A stretch of DNA of 64,000 nucleotides. Source: Marinobacter manganoxydans MnI7-9 (GTDB taxonomy: Bacteria; Pseudomonadota; Gammaproteobacteria; Pseudomonadales; Oleiphilaceae). Made by a program: the position numbers and the translations under genes. Where the stretch lies: the NCBI RefSeq assembly GCF_000235625.1, contig NZ_AGTR01000053.1, positions 124,001 through 188,000 of the forward strand, read 5' to 3'. Below, piece by piece: positions 1-9,297 of this stretch. Position 1 is the first letter of the stretch. Each line of letters begins with the position of its first letter. The notes under the pieces were generated by a model, which was given only the letters and a program-made list of their open reading frames with translations, was not told where the DNA came from and ran no database searches.

Positions 1-49
1 GTGCGAAGTCCGTTTCGCTCTGCGGACGCGCCCGTCAGGGGCGGGGATA

Positions 50-331
50 TTACTCGTAGGTGCAGAGGTAAGCCGTGTCGATGTCGGTCTTTGCCTTGAA
101 GCTGGCCTGGCCCGCTACATCAAAACTCTCGCCGGCACCGTAGGTCATCCACTCTTCCATGCCTGGGAGCAGCACAGTGAGGGCTCCGCTGATGACGGTC
201 ATGGTTTCTTTCTTGCTGGTACCGAACTCGTACTCGCCCGGGCTGATCACACCAACGGTGGCTGGCAGAGTCGAGGTCTGGAAGGAGATGGATTTTGCCT
301 TGCCGTCGAAATATTCGTTCACTTTCAGCAT
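50..331 (-). CDS. ppnP: Pyrimidine/purine nucleoside phosphorylase PpnP
   Basis: A 93-residue single-domain cupin protein. It aligns by eye over its full length with Escherichia coli PpnP (formerly YaiE, DUF1255): the N-terminal NEYF.G, the central MTVISGAL and the C-terminal YLC.Y are all present. The family phosphorolyses a wide range of nucleosides to free base and (deoxy)ribose 1-phosphate in the cytosol. It is transcribed in the same direction as the Mrp operon that ends 66 bp upstream, but I see no functional link. The length matches the family and the start follows directly from the conserved N-terminus. Beyond its stop, bases 1-49 hold only a weak 5-bp GC hairpin without a T-run. Confidence 0.93.
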   Translation of the reverse strand: MLKVNEYFDGKAKSISFQTSTLPATVGVISPGEYEFGTSKKETMTVISGALTVLLPGMEEWMTYGAGESFDVAGQASFKAKTDIDTAYLCTYE

Positions 332-397
332 TGGCTGAGCTCCGTTAATTGATGGGGAGGCTACTATACGGGAATTTCATGCACTTCCAATGACAAA

Positions 398-808
398 TCA
401 CGAATCGATTCGATCTGACTCCTTGCTTGACCCGTCCGGTTTGTCCTGATTCTCAAGACCGCTTTCCAACGTGTGCAGGTGAGTATCGTAGCGCTCCCTA
501 AGCTCATCCTTGACCGTGCCTTCCCAAAGCTCAATGCCGGTAAAGTACCCGGCACGCCCTATCACGTGGGCGGCAATCGGCGCTGTCAGGAAAATGAAGA
601 CCACAATGGCAATTGCCCTGGCCGCCACGGTACTGTCGCCGAAGTGGAACGCCGCGCTAGCCATGATCAGCATGGCGCCCAGCGCACCGGCTTTGGTGGT
701 GGCGTGCATGCGGGTGGGCAGGTCCGGTAGCCTCAGGACCCCGATGGAGGCCAGAACCATGAACGCAGCGCCCAGGATCAACAGGAAGGAAACCAGCAGC
801 TCACTCAT
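398..808 (-). CDS. mrpG: Mrp antiporter subunit G (downstream cluster)
   Basis: Small membrane subunit of the multisubunit Na+(K+)/H+ antiporter, with three predicted membrane helices in the first ~95 residues and a family-typical RLPDLPTRMHATTKAGALG segment. A longer frame begins at 847, but the ATG at 808 overlaps the mrpF stop by 8 bp and gives the MSELLVS start expected of MrpG, so I choose it (136 residues). The C-terminal ~45 residues are hydrophilic and longer than in the paralogue at 6313. It is the last gene of the A-B-C-D-E-F-G operon. Confidence 0.9.
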   Translation of the reverse strand: MSELLVSFLLILGAAFMVLASIGVLRLPDLPTRMHATTKAGALGAMLIMASAAFHFGDSTVAARAIAIVVFIFLTAPIAAHVIGRAGYFTGIELWEGTVKDELRERYDTHLHTLESGLENQDKPDGSSKESDRIDS

Positions 809-1073
809 CCTTAACCCCTCCACGTTCGACAAACCGGGCGAAACCAATAGCCGCCAGAAAGGCTGTCAGCGCAATCACAATGGCCACGTCCAGAAGGCTG
901 GCGACGCCTGTTTCTATCGCATGAACGCCCACGTAGCCAACCACAATTGAGGTGATCAGCTCCAGCGCTACCACACGGTCCGGCAACGAAGGCCCTCGGG
1001 TCAGGCGAATAAACGCGAACAAAAGCGCGAGAGACAGCATGAAATAGACAACGTTTATTGATACGGAAAGCAT
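801..1073 (-). CDS. mrpF: Mrp antiporter subunit F (downstream cluster)
   Basis: A 90-residue protein with three hydrophobic segments and the MrpF signature R..RGPSLPDRVVALE after the first helix. MrpF is an integral subunit needed for assembly of the antiporter complex in the inner membrane. It starts 9 bp after the mrpE stop and overlaps mrpG by 8 bp, so translation is probably coupled. A paralogue lies at 6661-6930. Confidence 0.9.
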   Translation of the reverse strand: MLSVSINVVYFMLSLALLFAFIRLTRGPSLPDRVVALELITSIVVGYVGVHAIETGVASLLDVAIVIALTAFLAAIGFARFVERGGVKDE

Positions 1074-1082
1074 TGCAACCCC

Positions 1083-1556
1083 CTAGCGCATGACCTTCAG
1101 CACACGGCGCTCCAGCTCCCTGAGATCATCTCTCAGTTGCTCTTCATCGTGCAGGAACATGGTGTGTATGAACAGTACCTTTCGGTCGTCGGAGACATCC
1201 AGGCTGAGCGTGCCAGGTGTTAGTGAAATCACGCTGCTGACAAACAGGATCTCCATGTCGGTTTCCGCGTTCAGAGGAAACGCAATCACGCCTGGCCTCA
1301 TGTGCCACACTGGTGTGGCCACGTCGTAGGCCACCTTAAGATTGGACTTGACCAGCTCCTTGAGAAAGAAAACGAGAAAAGCCGCAAGGCGGGGGATTCT
1401 CCGGGAATAGCCTTTCAGTGCCGGCACCTGCTTTTGCAGCACCATCAGTGCAGCGTAGCCAAACAGTAGGCCGGCCAACAGGTTCATGGCCGTCACGCTG
1501 CCGGTGAGGGTGACCCATGCCAGCGCCAGCAGCAAATTCCAGAACAGACCAATCAC
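1083..1556 (-). CDS. mrpE: Mrp antiporter subunit E (downstream cluster)
   Basis: A 157-residue MrpE/PhaE/MnhE protein. N-terminal hydrophobic helices are followed by a cytoplasmic domain with the conserved SLTPGTLSLDVSDD stretch near residue 110. The start overlaps the mrpD stop by 4 bp (ATGA). It assembles with the other subunits rather than forming the ion path itself. It is the paralogue of the protein at 6927-7415, which carries the same SLTPGT motif. Confidence 0.9.
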   Translation of the reverse strand: MIGLFWNLLLALAWVTLTGSVTAMNLLAGLLFGYAALMVLQKQVPALKGYSRRIPRLAAFLVFFLKELVKSNLKVAYDVATPVWHMRPGVIAFPLNAETDMEILFVSSVISLTPGTLSLDVSDDRKVLFIHTMFLHDEEQLRDDLRELERRVLKVMR

Positions 1557-3067
1557 TGTGACTGCCCTCCAAGCACTGCTTCAATATAAAGCTGTGGATT
1601 CATCAGCTGGTCCGCCGCCGTTTCCGCCAGAACGTAAATCGGCTGGCCATATAAACCAATAATCAACGTACACACTGCAAGGCCTGCGACCGGCAGGTAC
1701 AGGGCCCAGCTTCTCGGCTCCTTCATCTCGCCTTTGAGCGCGCTGTCATCGGTGACGTGCTCCGGCAGCTTCTTCCAGAACACTTCCGCCCAGATCTTGA
1801 TCATCGAATACAGTGTTAGCAAGCCAACGAGGAGCGCAATCCCCGCAACCAGATACTCGCTTGCCTCAAGACTCGCTCGGACGACGATGAACTTGGCGAA
1901 GAAGCCGGACAGTGGCGGAATGCCCGCCAGCGACAGGGCAGGAATCAGGAACAGCAACGCCAGATAGGGGCGCTGGCGGTAGACACCGCCGAGGTCTTTA
2001 AGCTCGTAGCTGCCCAGTAGGCGGTAGGTAATGCCGCTGACCAGGAACAGGTTCGTCTTAACAATGATGTGGTGCATGATATAGAACACTCCGCCGATGA
2101 GGGCGAGGGGTGTAAACAGGGCGAGCCCCAGGATCATGTAGCCGATCTGGCTGATGATGTGGAAGGATAGTATGCGCCGGAATTCGAACTGCGCGGCCGC
2201 TCCCAGAACCCCGGTGAGCATGGTCAGCGTGGCTCCCCAGAGCAGTATCGTATGGGTATAGCCGACATCCTGGGTAAATATCAGCGTAAACACCCGGTAG
2301 AGCGCATATACGCCCACCTTGGTCAATAGTCCGGCAAACAGGGCGGAGACGGCCACCTGGGGCGTGTGGTAGGACGCTGGGAGCCAGAAAAAAAGTGGAA
2401 ACGCCGCAGCTTTGATACCAAAGGAAATCATGAACATCATCGAGACCACGGTCACCATGCCCGGGTCGTCGACGCTGCTCACCTTCTGGGCGATATCGGC
2501 CATGTTCAGGGTGCCCACCATGCCATAGAGCAGGCCCACTGCGGACAGGAACATGGCCGATGAGAACAGGTTAAGGGTGACATATTTGATGGCACCTTCC
2601 ATCTGCGCCCGCTCGCCCCCGAGGGTCAGCAGGGCGAACGACGCCAGCAGCATTACCTCGAACCAGACGAACAGATTGAAGATGTCGCCGGTGAGGAAGG
2701 CGCCACCGACACCGGCCAGGAGCAAGTGCATCAGGGGAAAGTAGCCGAACCTCTGGTGCCCGTTGGGAATGGACGCCAGGGAGTAGATGGCAATAGCCAG
2801 GCCGATAATACCGGTCAGTACGATCATGATGGCGCTGAGTACGTCGGCCACGAACACAATGCTGAACGGTGCGGGCCAACTGCCCATTTCTACCACCAGG
2901 AAGCCTTGGTCCACTGTGAGCAGCAACAGCCAGATACTTGCTGCCAGCAGCAGGCCGGTGGCTACTACGCCAATCAGCCGCTGGAGCCGGATGGAACGCC
3001 AGCATGCCAGTGACAGCGCGCCGGCGACCAATGGAATAAGGATCGGGAGAACAGGTGCCAGGTTCAA
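1553..3067 (-). CDS. mrpD: Mrp antiporter subunit D (downstream cluster)
   Basis: A 504-residue polytopic protein of the NuoM/NuoN-like proton-channel family (Proton_antipo_M). Glu137 in the segment [10 protein letters not shown] lies at the position of the essential MrpD Glu137 of Bacillus. Polar lysines follow in the broken helices (for example [12 protein letters not shown]). It forms one of the ion-translocating modules together with MrpA. It is fused translationally to its neighbours by ATGA overlaps with mrpC upstream and mrpE downstream. Start and length fit the family. Confidence 0.93.
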   Translation of the reverse strand: MNLAPVLPILIPLVAGALSLACWRSIRLQRLIGVVATGLLLAASIWLLLLTVDQGFLVVEMGSWPAPFSIVFVADVLSAIMIVLTGIIGLAIAIYSLASIPNGHQRFGYFPLMHLLLAGVGGAFLTGDIFNLFVWFEVMLLASFALLTLGGERAQMEGAIKYVTLNLFSSAMFLSAVGLLYGMVGTLNMADIAQKVSSVDDPGMVTVVSMMFMISFGIKAAAFPLFFWLPASYHTPQVAVSALFAGLLTKVGVYALYRVFTLIFTQDVGYTHTILLWGATLTMLTGVLGAAAQFEFRRILSFHIISQIGYMILGLALFTPLALIGGVFYIMHHIIVKTNLFLVSGITYRLLGSYELKDLGGVYRQRPYLALLFLIPALSLAGIPPLSGFFAKFIVVRASLEASEYLVAGIALLVGLLTLYSMIKIWAEVFWKKLPEHVTDDSALKGEMKEPRSWALYLPVAGLAVCTLIIGLYGQPIYVLAETAADQLMNPQLYIEAVLGGQSQ

Positions 3068-3411
3068 GTATCAGTATCCTTCATCTGGTCCAGGTCATCG
3101 GTGCCAACCACCTCGTATGCGCGCCGTATCAGAACCACGGCAAAAGCGAGAACACTGAAGGCGATCACGATGGCGGTCAGGATGAGCGCCTGAGGCAATG
3201 GGTCAGCGACTGTCCCGGTGATTTGCTGTGCGCCCTCGGCAATCAGCGGCGGAGCGCCGCGGGTAAGGCCGGCGACCACGAAGATCAGAAGGTTGGCTGC
3301 GTTGCTAAGGATGATCAGACCAATCACCAGTTTGACGATGGACCGTCGGAGCATCATGTAGATGCTGGCTGTGAACAGCAATCCAATCACATAGGCCATC
3401 AAGGTTGCCAT
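3064..3411 (-). CDS. mrpC: Mrp antiporter subunit C (downstream cluster)
   Basis: A 115-residue homologue of the complex I subunit NuoK, with three hydrophobic helices and the [14 protein letters not shown] segment shared by MrpC proteins. It overlaps mrpD by 4 bp. The 48-bp gap between mrpB and this gene is the largest in the cluster, so this is the one place in the operon where translation must restart independently. Its paralogue is at 8929-9297. Confidence 0.92.
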   Translation of the reverse strand: MATLMAYVIGLLFTASIYMMLRRSIVKLVIGLIILSNAANLLIFVVAGLTRGAPPLIAEGAQQITGTVADPLPQALILTAIVIAFSVLAFAVVLIRRAYEVVGTDDLDQMKDTDT

Positions 3412-3459
3412 CTCAGAGCCTCCCCGGGATCAATGGACAGACATGAAAGATGATTAGGC

Positions 3460-3885
3460 TCATTCTCTGACCTCCATCAGACTGATTACAAAGGTCATCA
3501 GCGTGCCCAAAACCGCGAGGTACACGCCAATGTCGAAGATCAGCACCGTTGACAGCTTCAGGTAGCTCTCTCCGGGTAGGGGAAACTGCCACCAGTGGGC
3601 CGTTAGCAGTGGTTGGCCCGACAGCAGAGCGGGAATAGTGGACGCCAAGGCAAATAGCAGCCCGGCGGCGAGGATATCTCGGGGACTGACGCGCAGCAGT
3701 CGAAGAGTTGACCGGGCGCCGAAGGCGAAGGCATAGAGCACGAAGGCGCTGGCCGCAACCAGCCCACCGATGAATCCGCCGCCGGGCTCGTCATGGCCGC
3801 GCAGCAGCAAAAACACCGAAAACATCAACTGAAGCGGGACAATAGCCAGGGCGGCTGTGTTCAGAATCAGGGAGCTGGATCTCAT
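3460..3885 (-). CDS. mrpB: Mrp antiporter subunit B, stand-alone
   Basis: A 141-residue MnhB-domain protein with four hydrophobic segments. Signature residues are [15 protein letters not shown] near residue 28 and [13 protein letters not shown] near the C-terminus. In this cluster MrpB is a separate gene overlapping the mrpA stop by 4 bp. In the upstream cluster the same domain is fused to the C-terminus of MrpA (9297-12098). This difference separates the two operons. Confidence 0.92.
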   Translation of the reverse strand: MRSSSLILNTAALAIVPLQLMFSVFLLLRGHDEPGGGFIGGLVAASAFVLYAFAFGARSTLRLLRVSPRDILAAGLLFALASTIPALLSGQPLLTAHWWQFPLPGESYLKLSTVLIFDIGVYLAVLGTLMTFVISLMEVRE

Positions 3886-6191
3886 GGTCTGTGCTGGTCC
3901 TCCGCCCTAAATTTGATCATGGAAAAGACGCCGATGGCAGCCAGGCCAAGCACGAAGATTTCACCCAGTGTATCGAGCTGTCGGAAGTCAACCAGGATCA
4001 CGTTCACAATGTTTTTGCCGAAGGCCAGTTCCGAGCTGTTTTCGATGTAGTAGCTGGAAATGCTTTCAAAGAACTGTATATCCATTGCAGCCAGAATCAG
4101 CAGGGTCATCACTATGCCCGCGAAAACGGCCACCGCCAGGTCCCGATAGCGTTCCAATGGGGACGAAAGGTTGACGAAAGGCGGCAGTTTGAAGAGCACC
4201 AACACCAGAAGAATTACGGTCAGGGTCTCCACCAGCAGCTGGGTAATACCCAGGTCCGGGGCGCTGAAGTGGATGAAGATGAGGGCGACGCCAAAGCCAG
4301 TGACCCCAACGGAGGCAACTGAACCCAGGCGGGACCTGGTGGCGCAGGCGAAGAGCGTGGAAACCACCAGCAACAGAGCAATACCGAATTCATAGAAATA
4401 GCCGTCGCTGAAATCAAAACTCAGTTCGAAGCCGTGACGCGTGAGCAAGGTGTAGCCGGTCAGACCGAAGGTCACCAGCACAAGAATCAGCAGGTAAATC
4501 CCGAGGACGCCGTTCTGCAGAAGCCGGGTTTGCCAGTCGGCCACCTGGGTGATGCCCAGCATGAACCGAAAATAGCCAGCCTCCGGACCAAAGCGGCTGC
4601 CGGCGGTGTTAAGGGCGCAGAGATTGGGTTGCAGGCGCTGCCACTTGTAGAGCAGCAGCGAACCGATCAGCAGACTGACCACTGAAAGAATCAGCGGTAC
4701 GTTCACCCCGTGCCACAAGGCGAGGGCGGTCTCAACCGCTGCGCCATGAACTGACGAAATCGCGGCGTCCAGCAGGATGCCAGCTGGTACAAAGGGAACC
4801 ACGCCAAAAATCAATGCCAGGAGCGACAGCACGGCGGGGCCAATCAGCATGGCAAAAGGCGCCTCGTGGGGCTGCTTCGGGGTCTTGAGTACTTCGCCAA
4901 AAAACGGCTTGATGGCAACCAGCCCTGCGACCGCAACCACCAACATGGCAGACGCGACGGCCACCACCAGGAGGCCCAAGGACCACGCCGGAGCCTTGAG
5001 CAGTGATTCGAGCATTAGTTCCTTGGCAACGAAACCAAACAGGGGCGGCAAGCCTGCCAGCGAGAGCGCGGCCAGGCAGGTGATTGCCGCGGTAAGAGGC
5101 ATGCTTTGCCTGAGACCTCCCATTTTTGTGATGTCCTTGGTGCCGGTCTCATGGTCCAGTGCACCGGCGAGCATGAACAAGGCGCCCTTGTAAAGGGAAT
5201 GGGCAAGGAGGAAACAGATGAAAGCGGTGATAGCCAGCTCTGTACCGACCCCGATCAGCATGGTCAGGGTACCCAGGGCCATGACCGTGGAGTAGGCCAG
5301 TACCTTTTTGATACCAGTGCTGCTGAACGCCAGATAAGCACCGGTCAGCATAGTTGCAGCACCGAAAAGCATCAGTGAGCCACTCCAAAGCGCATCTCCG
5401 CCCAAGGATGGATTGAGACGGGCCAACAGATAAACGCCCGCTTTGACCATCGTTGCCGAGTGTAGGTAAGCAGAAACCGGCGTAGGGGCCGCCATGGCAT
5501 TGGGCAACCAGAAATGGAAAGGCACTTGAGCTGATTTCGTGAAAGCGCCGATGAGAATGCAAATCGTCGCTGCGGTGTAAAAGGCGTGTTCTTGAATTTG
5601 CAGATCGGAAGCAAGTATTTCAGTAAACGAGTAACTTCCGGTAATGAAGCCGAGCAATATCAAACCTGCCATCAGGACGAGCCCGCCCCCGGCGGTAACG
5701 AAAAGCCCCTGAAGTGCACACTTGCGCGCTTCCTCGTCCTCGTGGTTGAAGCCAATCAGCATGTAGGAGGTGATGCTGGTTAACTCCCAGAAAACGAAAA
5801 ACGCGATGAGGTTATCGGATAAAACCAGCCCCAGCATCGACGCCATGAACGACAGCATGATGACGTAGAATCGTCCCAGATCTTTGTGGCCTTTCAGATA
5901 GGAGCCGGCATAAATCAGGATGAATGTACCGATGCCACTGATTAGAAGGGCAAAAACCAGAGACAGGCCGTCTACCATGAAATCGAGGGTTATGCCGAGG
6001 CCCGGCATCCACTGGTTCTCAATCAGAAGGATTTCACCACGGCTGATTGAGGGAACAAGGCTGGCAAAGTATACGGTAAGCGATGCCGGAAGAAGCGCCA
6101 GAAGCCATCCAATGTGTTGGCCGGCGAAGCGGCGGAGCGCCGGCACGGCAAATGCCATTAAAAAACCCGATAGTACAGCCAGTAACATCAT
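3882..6191 (-). CDS. mrpA: Mrp antiporter subunit A (downstream cluster)
   Basis: The large antiporter subunit, 769 residues. The N-terminal two thirds are a NuoL-like antiporter core with key charged residues visible: Glu136 in FFVFWELTS, Lys219 in [15 protein letters not shown] and Lys250 in HSATMVKAG. The C-terminal third carries the MbhD/MbhE-type segments, ending with [16 protein letters not shown]. The MnhB domain is not fused here. A 121-bp gap to the upstream mrpG may contain a promoter of its own, though I see no clear -35/-10 pair. Role: exchange of cytoplasmic Na+ for external H+, giving salt and alkali tolerance. Confidence 0.94.
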   Translation of the reverse strand: MMLLAVLSGFLMAFAVPALRRFAGQHIGWLLALLPASLTVYFASLVPSISRGEILLIENQWMPGLGITLDFMVDGLSLVFALLISGIGTFILIYAGSYLKGHKDLGRFYVIMLSFMASMLGLVLSDNLIAFFVFWELTSITSYMLIGFNHEDEEARKCALQGLFVTAGGGLVLMAGLILLGFITGSYSFTEILASDLQIQEHAFYTAATICILIGAFTKSAQVPFHFWLPNAMAAPTPVSAYLHSATMVKAGVYLLARLNPSLGGDALWSGSLMLFGAATMLTGAYLAFSSTGIKKVLAYSTVMALGTLTMLIGVGTELAITAFICFLLAHSLYKGALFMLAGALDHETGTKDITKMGGLRQSMPLTAAITCLAALSLAGLPPLFGFVAKELMLESLLKAPAWSLGLLVVAVASAMLVVAVAGLVAIKPFFGEVLKTPKQPHEAPFAMLIGPAVLSLLALIFGVVPFVPAGILLDAAISSVHGAAVETALALWHGVNVPLILSVVSLLIGSLLLYKWQRLQPNLCALNTAGSRFGPEAGYFRFMLGITQVADWQTRLLQNGVLGIYLLILVLVTFGLTGYTLLTRHGFELSFDFSDGYFYEFGIALLLVVSTLFACATRSRLGSVASVGVTGFGVALIFIHFSAPDLGITQLLVETLTVILLVLVLFKLPPFVNLSSPLERYRDLAVAVFAGIVMTLLILAAMDIQFFESISSYYIENSSELAFGKNIVNVILVDFRQLDTLGEIFVLGLAAIGVFSMIKFRAEDQHRP

Positions 6192-6312
6192 TTAAGGGTG
6201 CTCCGTTAGAACCCAGTTCTTAGCGTTATGCAGTTATCAGATTCCGGCCTTTGCACTTGGATCATACGCTGTTAAGCGGCAATCGACTCAACAACTCTTT
6301 GGGTTGAACCTT

Positions 6313-6645
6313 TTATTGATCCCAGGTCTGGCCGCGGGTGTTTTCTGTGGTTTTGACCTCCAGGTGCATGGCGGCTTTGGCCAGGAAATTAGCGCTGACG
6401 GGTGCCGTCATGAACAGAAAGGCTGTGATCAGAACCTCTTCAATGCCGATGCCCCTGCCGAGGGTACTGAAATAAATCACCGAGCTGACAACAATGGCGC
6501 CCACGCCGACCGTGGTTGCCTTGGTCGGGCCATGCAGGCGGGTGTAAAAATCCGGCAGGCGGGCCAGGCCAATCGCTCCGATCAGGGTAAAGGCGCCGCC
6601 TACAAGCAGCAAAGCGGAAACGGCATATTCGGCGAAGGTGCTCAT
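6313..6645 (-). CDS. mrpG: Mrp antiporter subunit G (upstream cluster)
   Basis: A 110-residue MrpG protein with three membrane segments and the conserved RLPDFYTRLHGPTKATTVG stretch. It ends the upstream, fused-AB operon. It starts 15 bp after mrpF. It is shorter at the C-terminus than the downstream paralogue at 398-808, whose tail is hydrophilic. Confidence 0.91.
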   Translation of the reverse strand: MSTFAEYAVSALLLVGGAFTLIGAIGLARLPDFYTRLHGPTKATTVGVGAIVVSSVIYFSTLGRGIGIEEVLITAFLFMTAPVSANFLAKAAMHLEVKTTENTRGQTWDQ

Positions 6646-6660
6646 CAGGTTTTCTCCGGG

Positions 6661-6930
6661 TTACTCAATAACGCTGCCGCGCTTGAGGTATTTTGCCATT
6701 GCAACGGTTCCGACGAATCCCATCACCGCAATGAGCAGGGCGGACTCGAGGTACATCCGTGTTTGTAGCGTTATACCAAGCAGCACGATAAGTGCGATGG
6801 CATTGACGTAAAGAGTATCGAGTGCCAACACTCTATCGGGCGCATCCGGCCCCTTGATCACGCGATAGACGTTCAGTAAGGCTGCCAGCGTGACCATGGC
6901 GATGGTGATGTAGAGCGCAATAAGAATCAT
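6661..6930 (-). CDS. mrpF: Mrp antiporter subunit F (upstream cluster)
   Basis: An 89-residue MrpF protein with three hydrophobic helices and the VIKGPDAPDRVLALD signature after the first. It overlaps the mrpE stop by 4 bp (ATGA). Its paralogue is at 801-1073. The sequence gives no indication of which partner complex it joins, if subunits exchange between clusters. Confidence 0.91.
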   Translation of the reverse strand: MILIALYITIAMVTLAALLNVYRVIKGPDAPDRVLALDTLYVNAIALIVLLGITLQTRMYLESALLIAVMGFVGTVAMAKYLKRGSVIE

Positions 6931-7415
6931 CGGAACATCTCCAGCAGTGGCCTCTCATAACGGGCTCGAATCGTGTCGATGACTTCCTGCTCATCCTCGG
7001 CGTCCAGTGAATGGATGAGAATCAGCTTGTTGTCGTCACTGACATCGGCGCCGACCGTTCCGGGCGTCAATGAAATAGTGCTGACCAGTATGCTGATGGC
7101 GAGTGGGTGATCCAGCTCAAGAGGATAACAGATGAACATCGGGCGAGGCTGCCGCGGGCTGAGTATGAGCTTTGCTACTTCAACACTGGCAACAATAATA
7201 TCCCAGAGAACCCGCAACGCGTAGGCTGGCGCCCGCCAGCCCCTGATTACAGCGGGGCGGTCGGGCCAGAACCCCCGGGTCAGTTGGGGTATGCCCCAGG
7301 CAAGTACAATGCCCAGGACGACACTGCCCCCGCTTATGCCGTCACTCAGAAACTGCCAGGTGGCGAACAAGGTAAGACTTAGCCAGGGCTGAGGAAAACT
7401 GAGGCGATCGAGCAT
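6927..7415 (-). CDS. mrpE: Mrp antiporter subunit E (upstream cluster)
   Basis: A 162-residue MrpE protein: membrane-embedded N-terminus, then a cytoplasmic domain with SLTPGTVGADVSDDN and a final acidic EDEQEV patch. Its ATG shares one base with the mrpD stop (TAATG). Length and motif agree with the family. Confidence 0.91.
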   Translation of the reverse strand: MLDRLSFPQPWLSLTLFATWQFLSDGISGGSVVLGIVLAWGIPQLTRGFWPDRPAVIRGWRAPAYALRVLWDIIVASVEVAKLILSPRQPRPMFICYPLELDHPLAISILVSTISLTPGTVGADVSDDNKLILIHSLDAEDEQEVIDTIRARYERPLLEMFR

Positions 7416-8932
7416 TAACTGCCCTCCCTGACCATGGGTGTTTGCAAGATTTCGATGTAAGCGTCGCTGTTGTGCAATTGCGCTGCAGTTGCATCGGTAT
7501 AGTTCATAATGGGGCCAGCCAGCACTACCATGACAATGGCCATGGCAGTGAGTGCTCCCGCTGCCACGGAAATTCGGCCATTGAGCGGATCCGGTTTTTC
7601 CAGATGACCATCCACGGTGCGCCAGAACACGATGCTACCAGCGCGGCTGTAGGCAATGAGGGTCAGGAAGCTGCCGATCAGCAGTACTGACCATAGCCAG
7701 GCCATCTCGGTTCCCGATTCAACAGACTGCAAAATCAGCACCTTGCCAAAGAAACCGCTCAGGGGCGGCAGGCCGGCCGCTGCCACGGCACCCACCAGGA
7801 AGAGGACACTGAGGAAGGTGCGGCTCTGCATTTTAGGCGCTGTAACAATGCGGTCTTTCGCCGAACCGCGCTGGTTAGCGACCAGCTCAGAAACAAGGAA
7901 CAGGCCGCCCACCGTCCACGTTGTGCTTAGCAGGTAGAAAAGCGCCGCAGACAATCCGGCCTGAGAACCAAGTGCAATCGGCGCCAGCAAGGTGCCCACC
8001 GAAATGATGACCTGCCAGGCGACCAGGGTCTTCAGAGTGCCGGAGCCCAGTGCGCCGATAACGCCCATGGCCAGGGTGGCCAGGGCGATCGGGAACAGCC
8101 AGTCCATGCCGAGATTGGCGAGCTCGCCTGCATCGTCGCCGAAGATAAGCAGATAGACCCGTAAAATGGCGTAGATGCCAACTTTGGTCATAACCGCAAA
8201 CAATGCCGCAACCGGCGCCGTCGCTTTTGAGTAGGCCCGTGGTAGCCAGAAGCAAAGGGGCAGAATGGCTGCTTTAAGGCCGAAGACCACCAGTAACATC
8301 ATGCCTCCGGCCTTGACGATGTTCAGGCCTTCTCCGGAGATTTGCGGAACCTTGACCGCGAGATCTGCCATGTTCAGAGTGCCGGTAACGCTGTAGATCA
8401 TGCCGACGCTGATCAGGAACACGGCAGAGCCGATCAGGTTAAGCACGACATAGTGCAGGCCCGGAACGGTTCTGACTGTCCCGCCGCCATGCATCAGCAG
8501 ACCATATGAGGCGATGAGCAGAACCTCGAAAGCAACAAACAGGTTGAACAGGTCGCCGGTGAGGAAAGCAATGTTTAGCCCCATGAGCTGGAAGAGGAAC
8601 AGGCCATGGAACTGACGGTTTCCTTCATCGGCACCGCCTATGGCGAAGAGGTGGCAGAAAAGGGCCAGAATGGCAGTCATTATCAGCATCAGGGCGGCCA
8701 GTCGATCCAGCACCAGCACGATCCCGAAAGGTGGTTGCCAGTTACCGAATGCATAGATCCGATAACTGCCATCGTTTGCCATTACGAGGAGCACAACGGC
8801 GGATACTAGCATCAATACCGTTGTGGCCAGCGCCAGCGTCCGCCTCAGGTGGATAGGCGCGTAGCCCATAAAAGCCTGGAGAATGCCGCCGAGCAGGGGA
8901 ATAAGAACAGGAGCGGTAAGCCAGTGGTTCAT
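7415..8932 (-). CDS. mrpD: Mrp antiporter subunit D (upstream cluster)
   Basis: A 505-residue NuoM/N-like ion-translocating subunit. Glu136 in NLFVAFEVLLIAS corresponds to the essential acidic residue of MrpD, and KAAILPLCFWLPRAY carries the downstream lysine. It overlaps mrpC by 4 bp and mrpE by 1 bp, so the whole operon reads as one coupled unit. It is clearly diverged from the MrpD at 1553-3067, so the duplication is not recent. Confidence 0.93.
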   Translation of the reverse strand: MNHWLTAPVLIPLLGGILQAFMGYAPIHLRRTLALATTVLMLVSAVVLLVMANDGSYRIYAFGNWQPPFGIVLVLDRLAALMLIMTAILALFCHLFAIGGADEGNRQFHGLFLFQLMGLNIAFLTGDLFNLFVAFEVLLIASYGLLMHGGGTVRTVPGLHYVVLNLIGSAVFLISVGMIYSVTGTLNMADLAVKVPQISGEGLNIVKAGGMMLLVVFGLKAAILPLCFWLPRAYSKATAPVAALFAVMTKVGIYAILRVYLLIFGDDAGELANLGMDWLFPIALATLAMGVIGALGSGTLKTLVAWQVIISVGTLLAPIALGSQAGLSAALFYLLSTTWTVGGLFLVSELVANQRGSAKDRIVTAPKMQSRTFLSVLFLVGAVAAAGLPPLSGFFGKVLILQSVESGTEMAWLWSVLLIGSFLTLIAYSRAGSIVFWRTVDGHLEKPDPLNGRISVAAGALTAMAIVMVVLAGPIMNYTDATAAQLHNSDAYIEILQTPMVREGS

Positions 8933-9297
8933 TTACCGGTAACCTCCGATTCTTCCTCCGGTGCGGGTGATTTGTAAGGCTGCTTCCCATCCACATGATC
9001 GTCCTCATTGTCCGCCAGGTTGCGCAGGGAGAGCACTACAACAAACGCAGTCATTGCAAAGCCAATCACAATGGCTGTAAGTACAAGGGCTTGTGGTAGA
9101 GGGTCAGAGTAACTGGCTGCAGTGCCGATGATCGGCTGCTGACCGGTCGCCAGGCGTCCACTGGAGAACAGAAACAGGTTGACGCCATAAGAAAGAAGCG
9201 TCAGGCCGACCACTACCGGAAAGGTCCGAGCACGCAGAATCAGATAGACGCCGGACGACGTCAGTGCGCCAATAACCAGTGCGAAAACGAGCTCCAT
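8929..9297 (-). CDS. mrpC: Mrp antiporter subunit C (upstream cluster)
   Basis: A 122-residue NuoK-like subunit with three helices and the DPLPQALVLTAIVIGFAMTA motif. It has a charged C-terminal extension (DHVDGKQPYKSPAPEEE) not seen in the paralogue at 3064. Its start codon shares one base with the mrpAB stop (TAATG), which indicates translational coupling. Confidence 0.92.
   Translation of the reverse strand: MELVFALVIGALTSSGVYLILRARTFPVVVGLTLLSYGVNLFLFSSGRLATGQQPIIGTAASYSDPLPQALVLTAIVIGFAMTAFVVVLSLRNLADNEDDHVDGKQPYKSPAPEEESEVTGK

Noticed and set aside
1-49. Terminator after ppnP
   Set aside because: Only a 5-bp GC stem (CGCCC/GGGCG) with no T-run.
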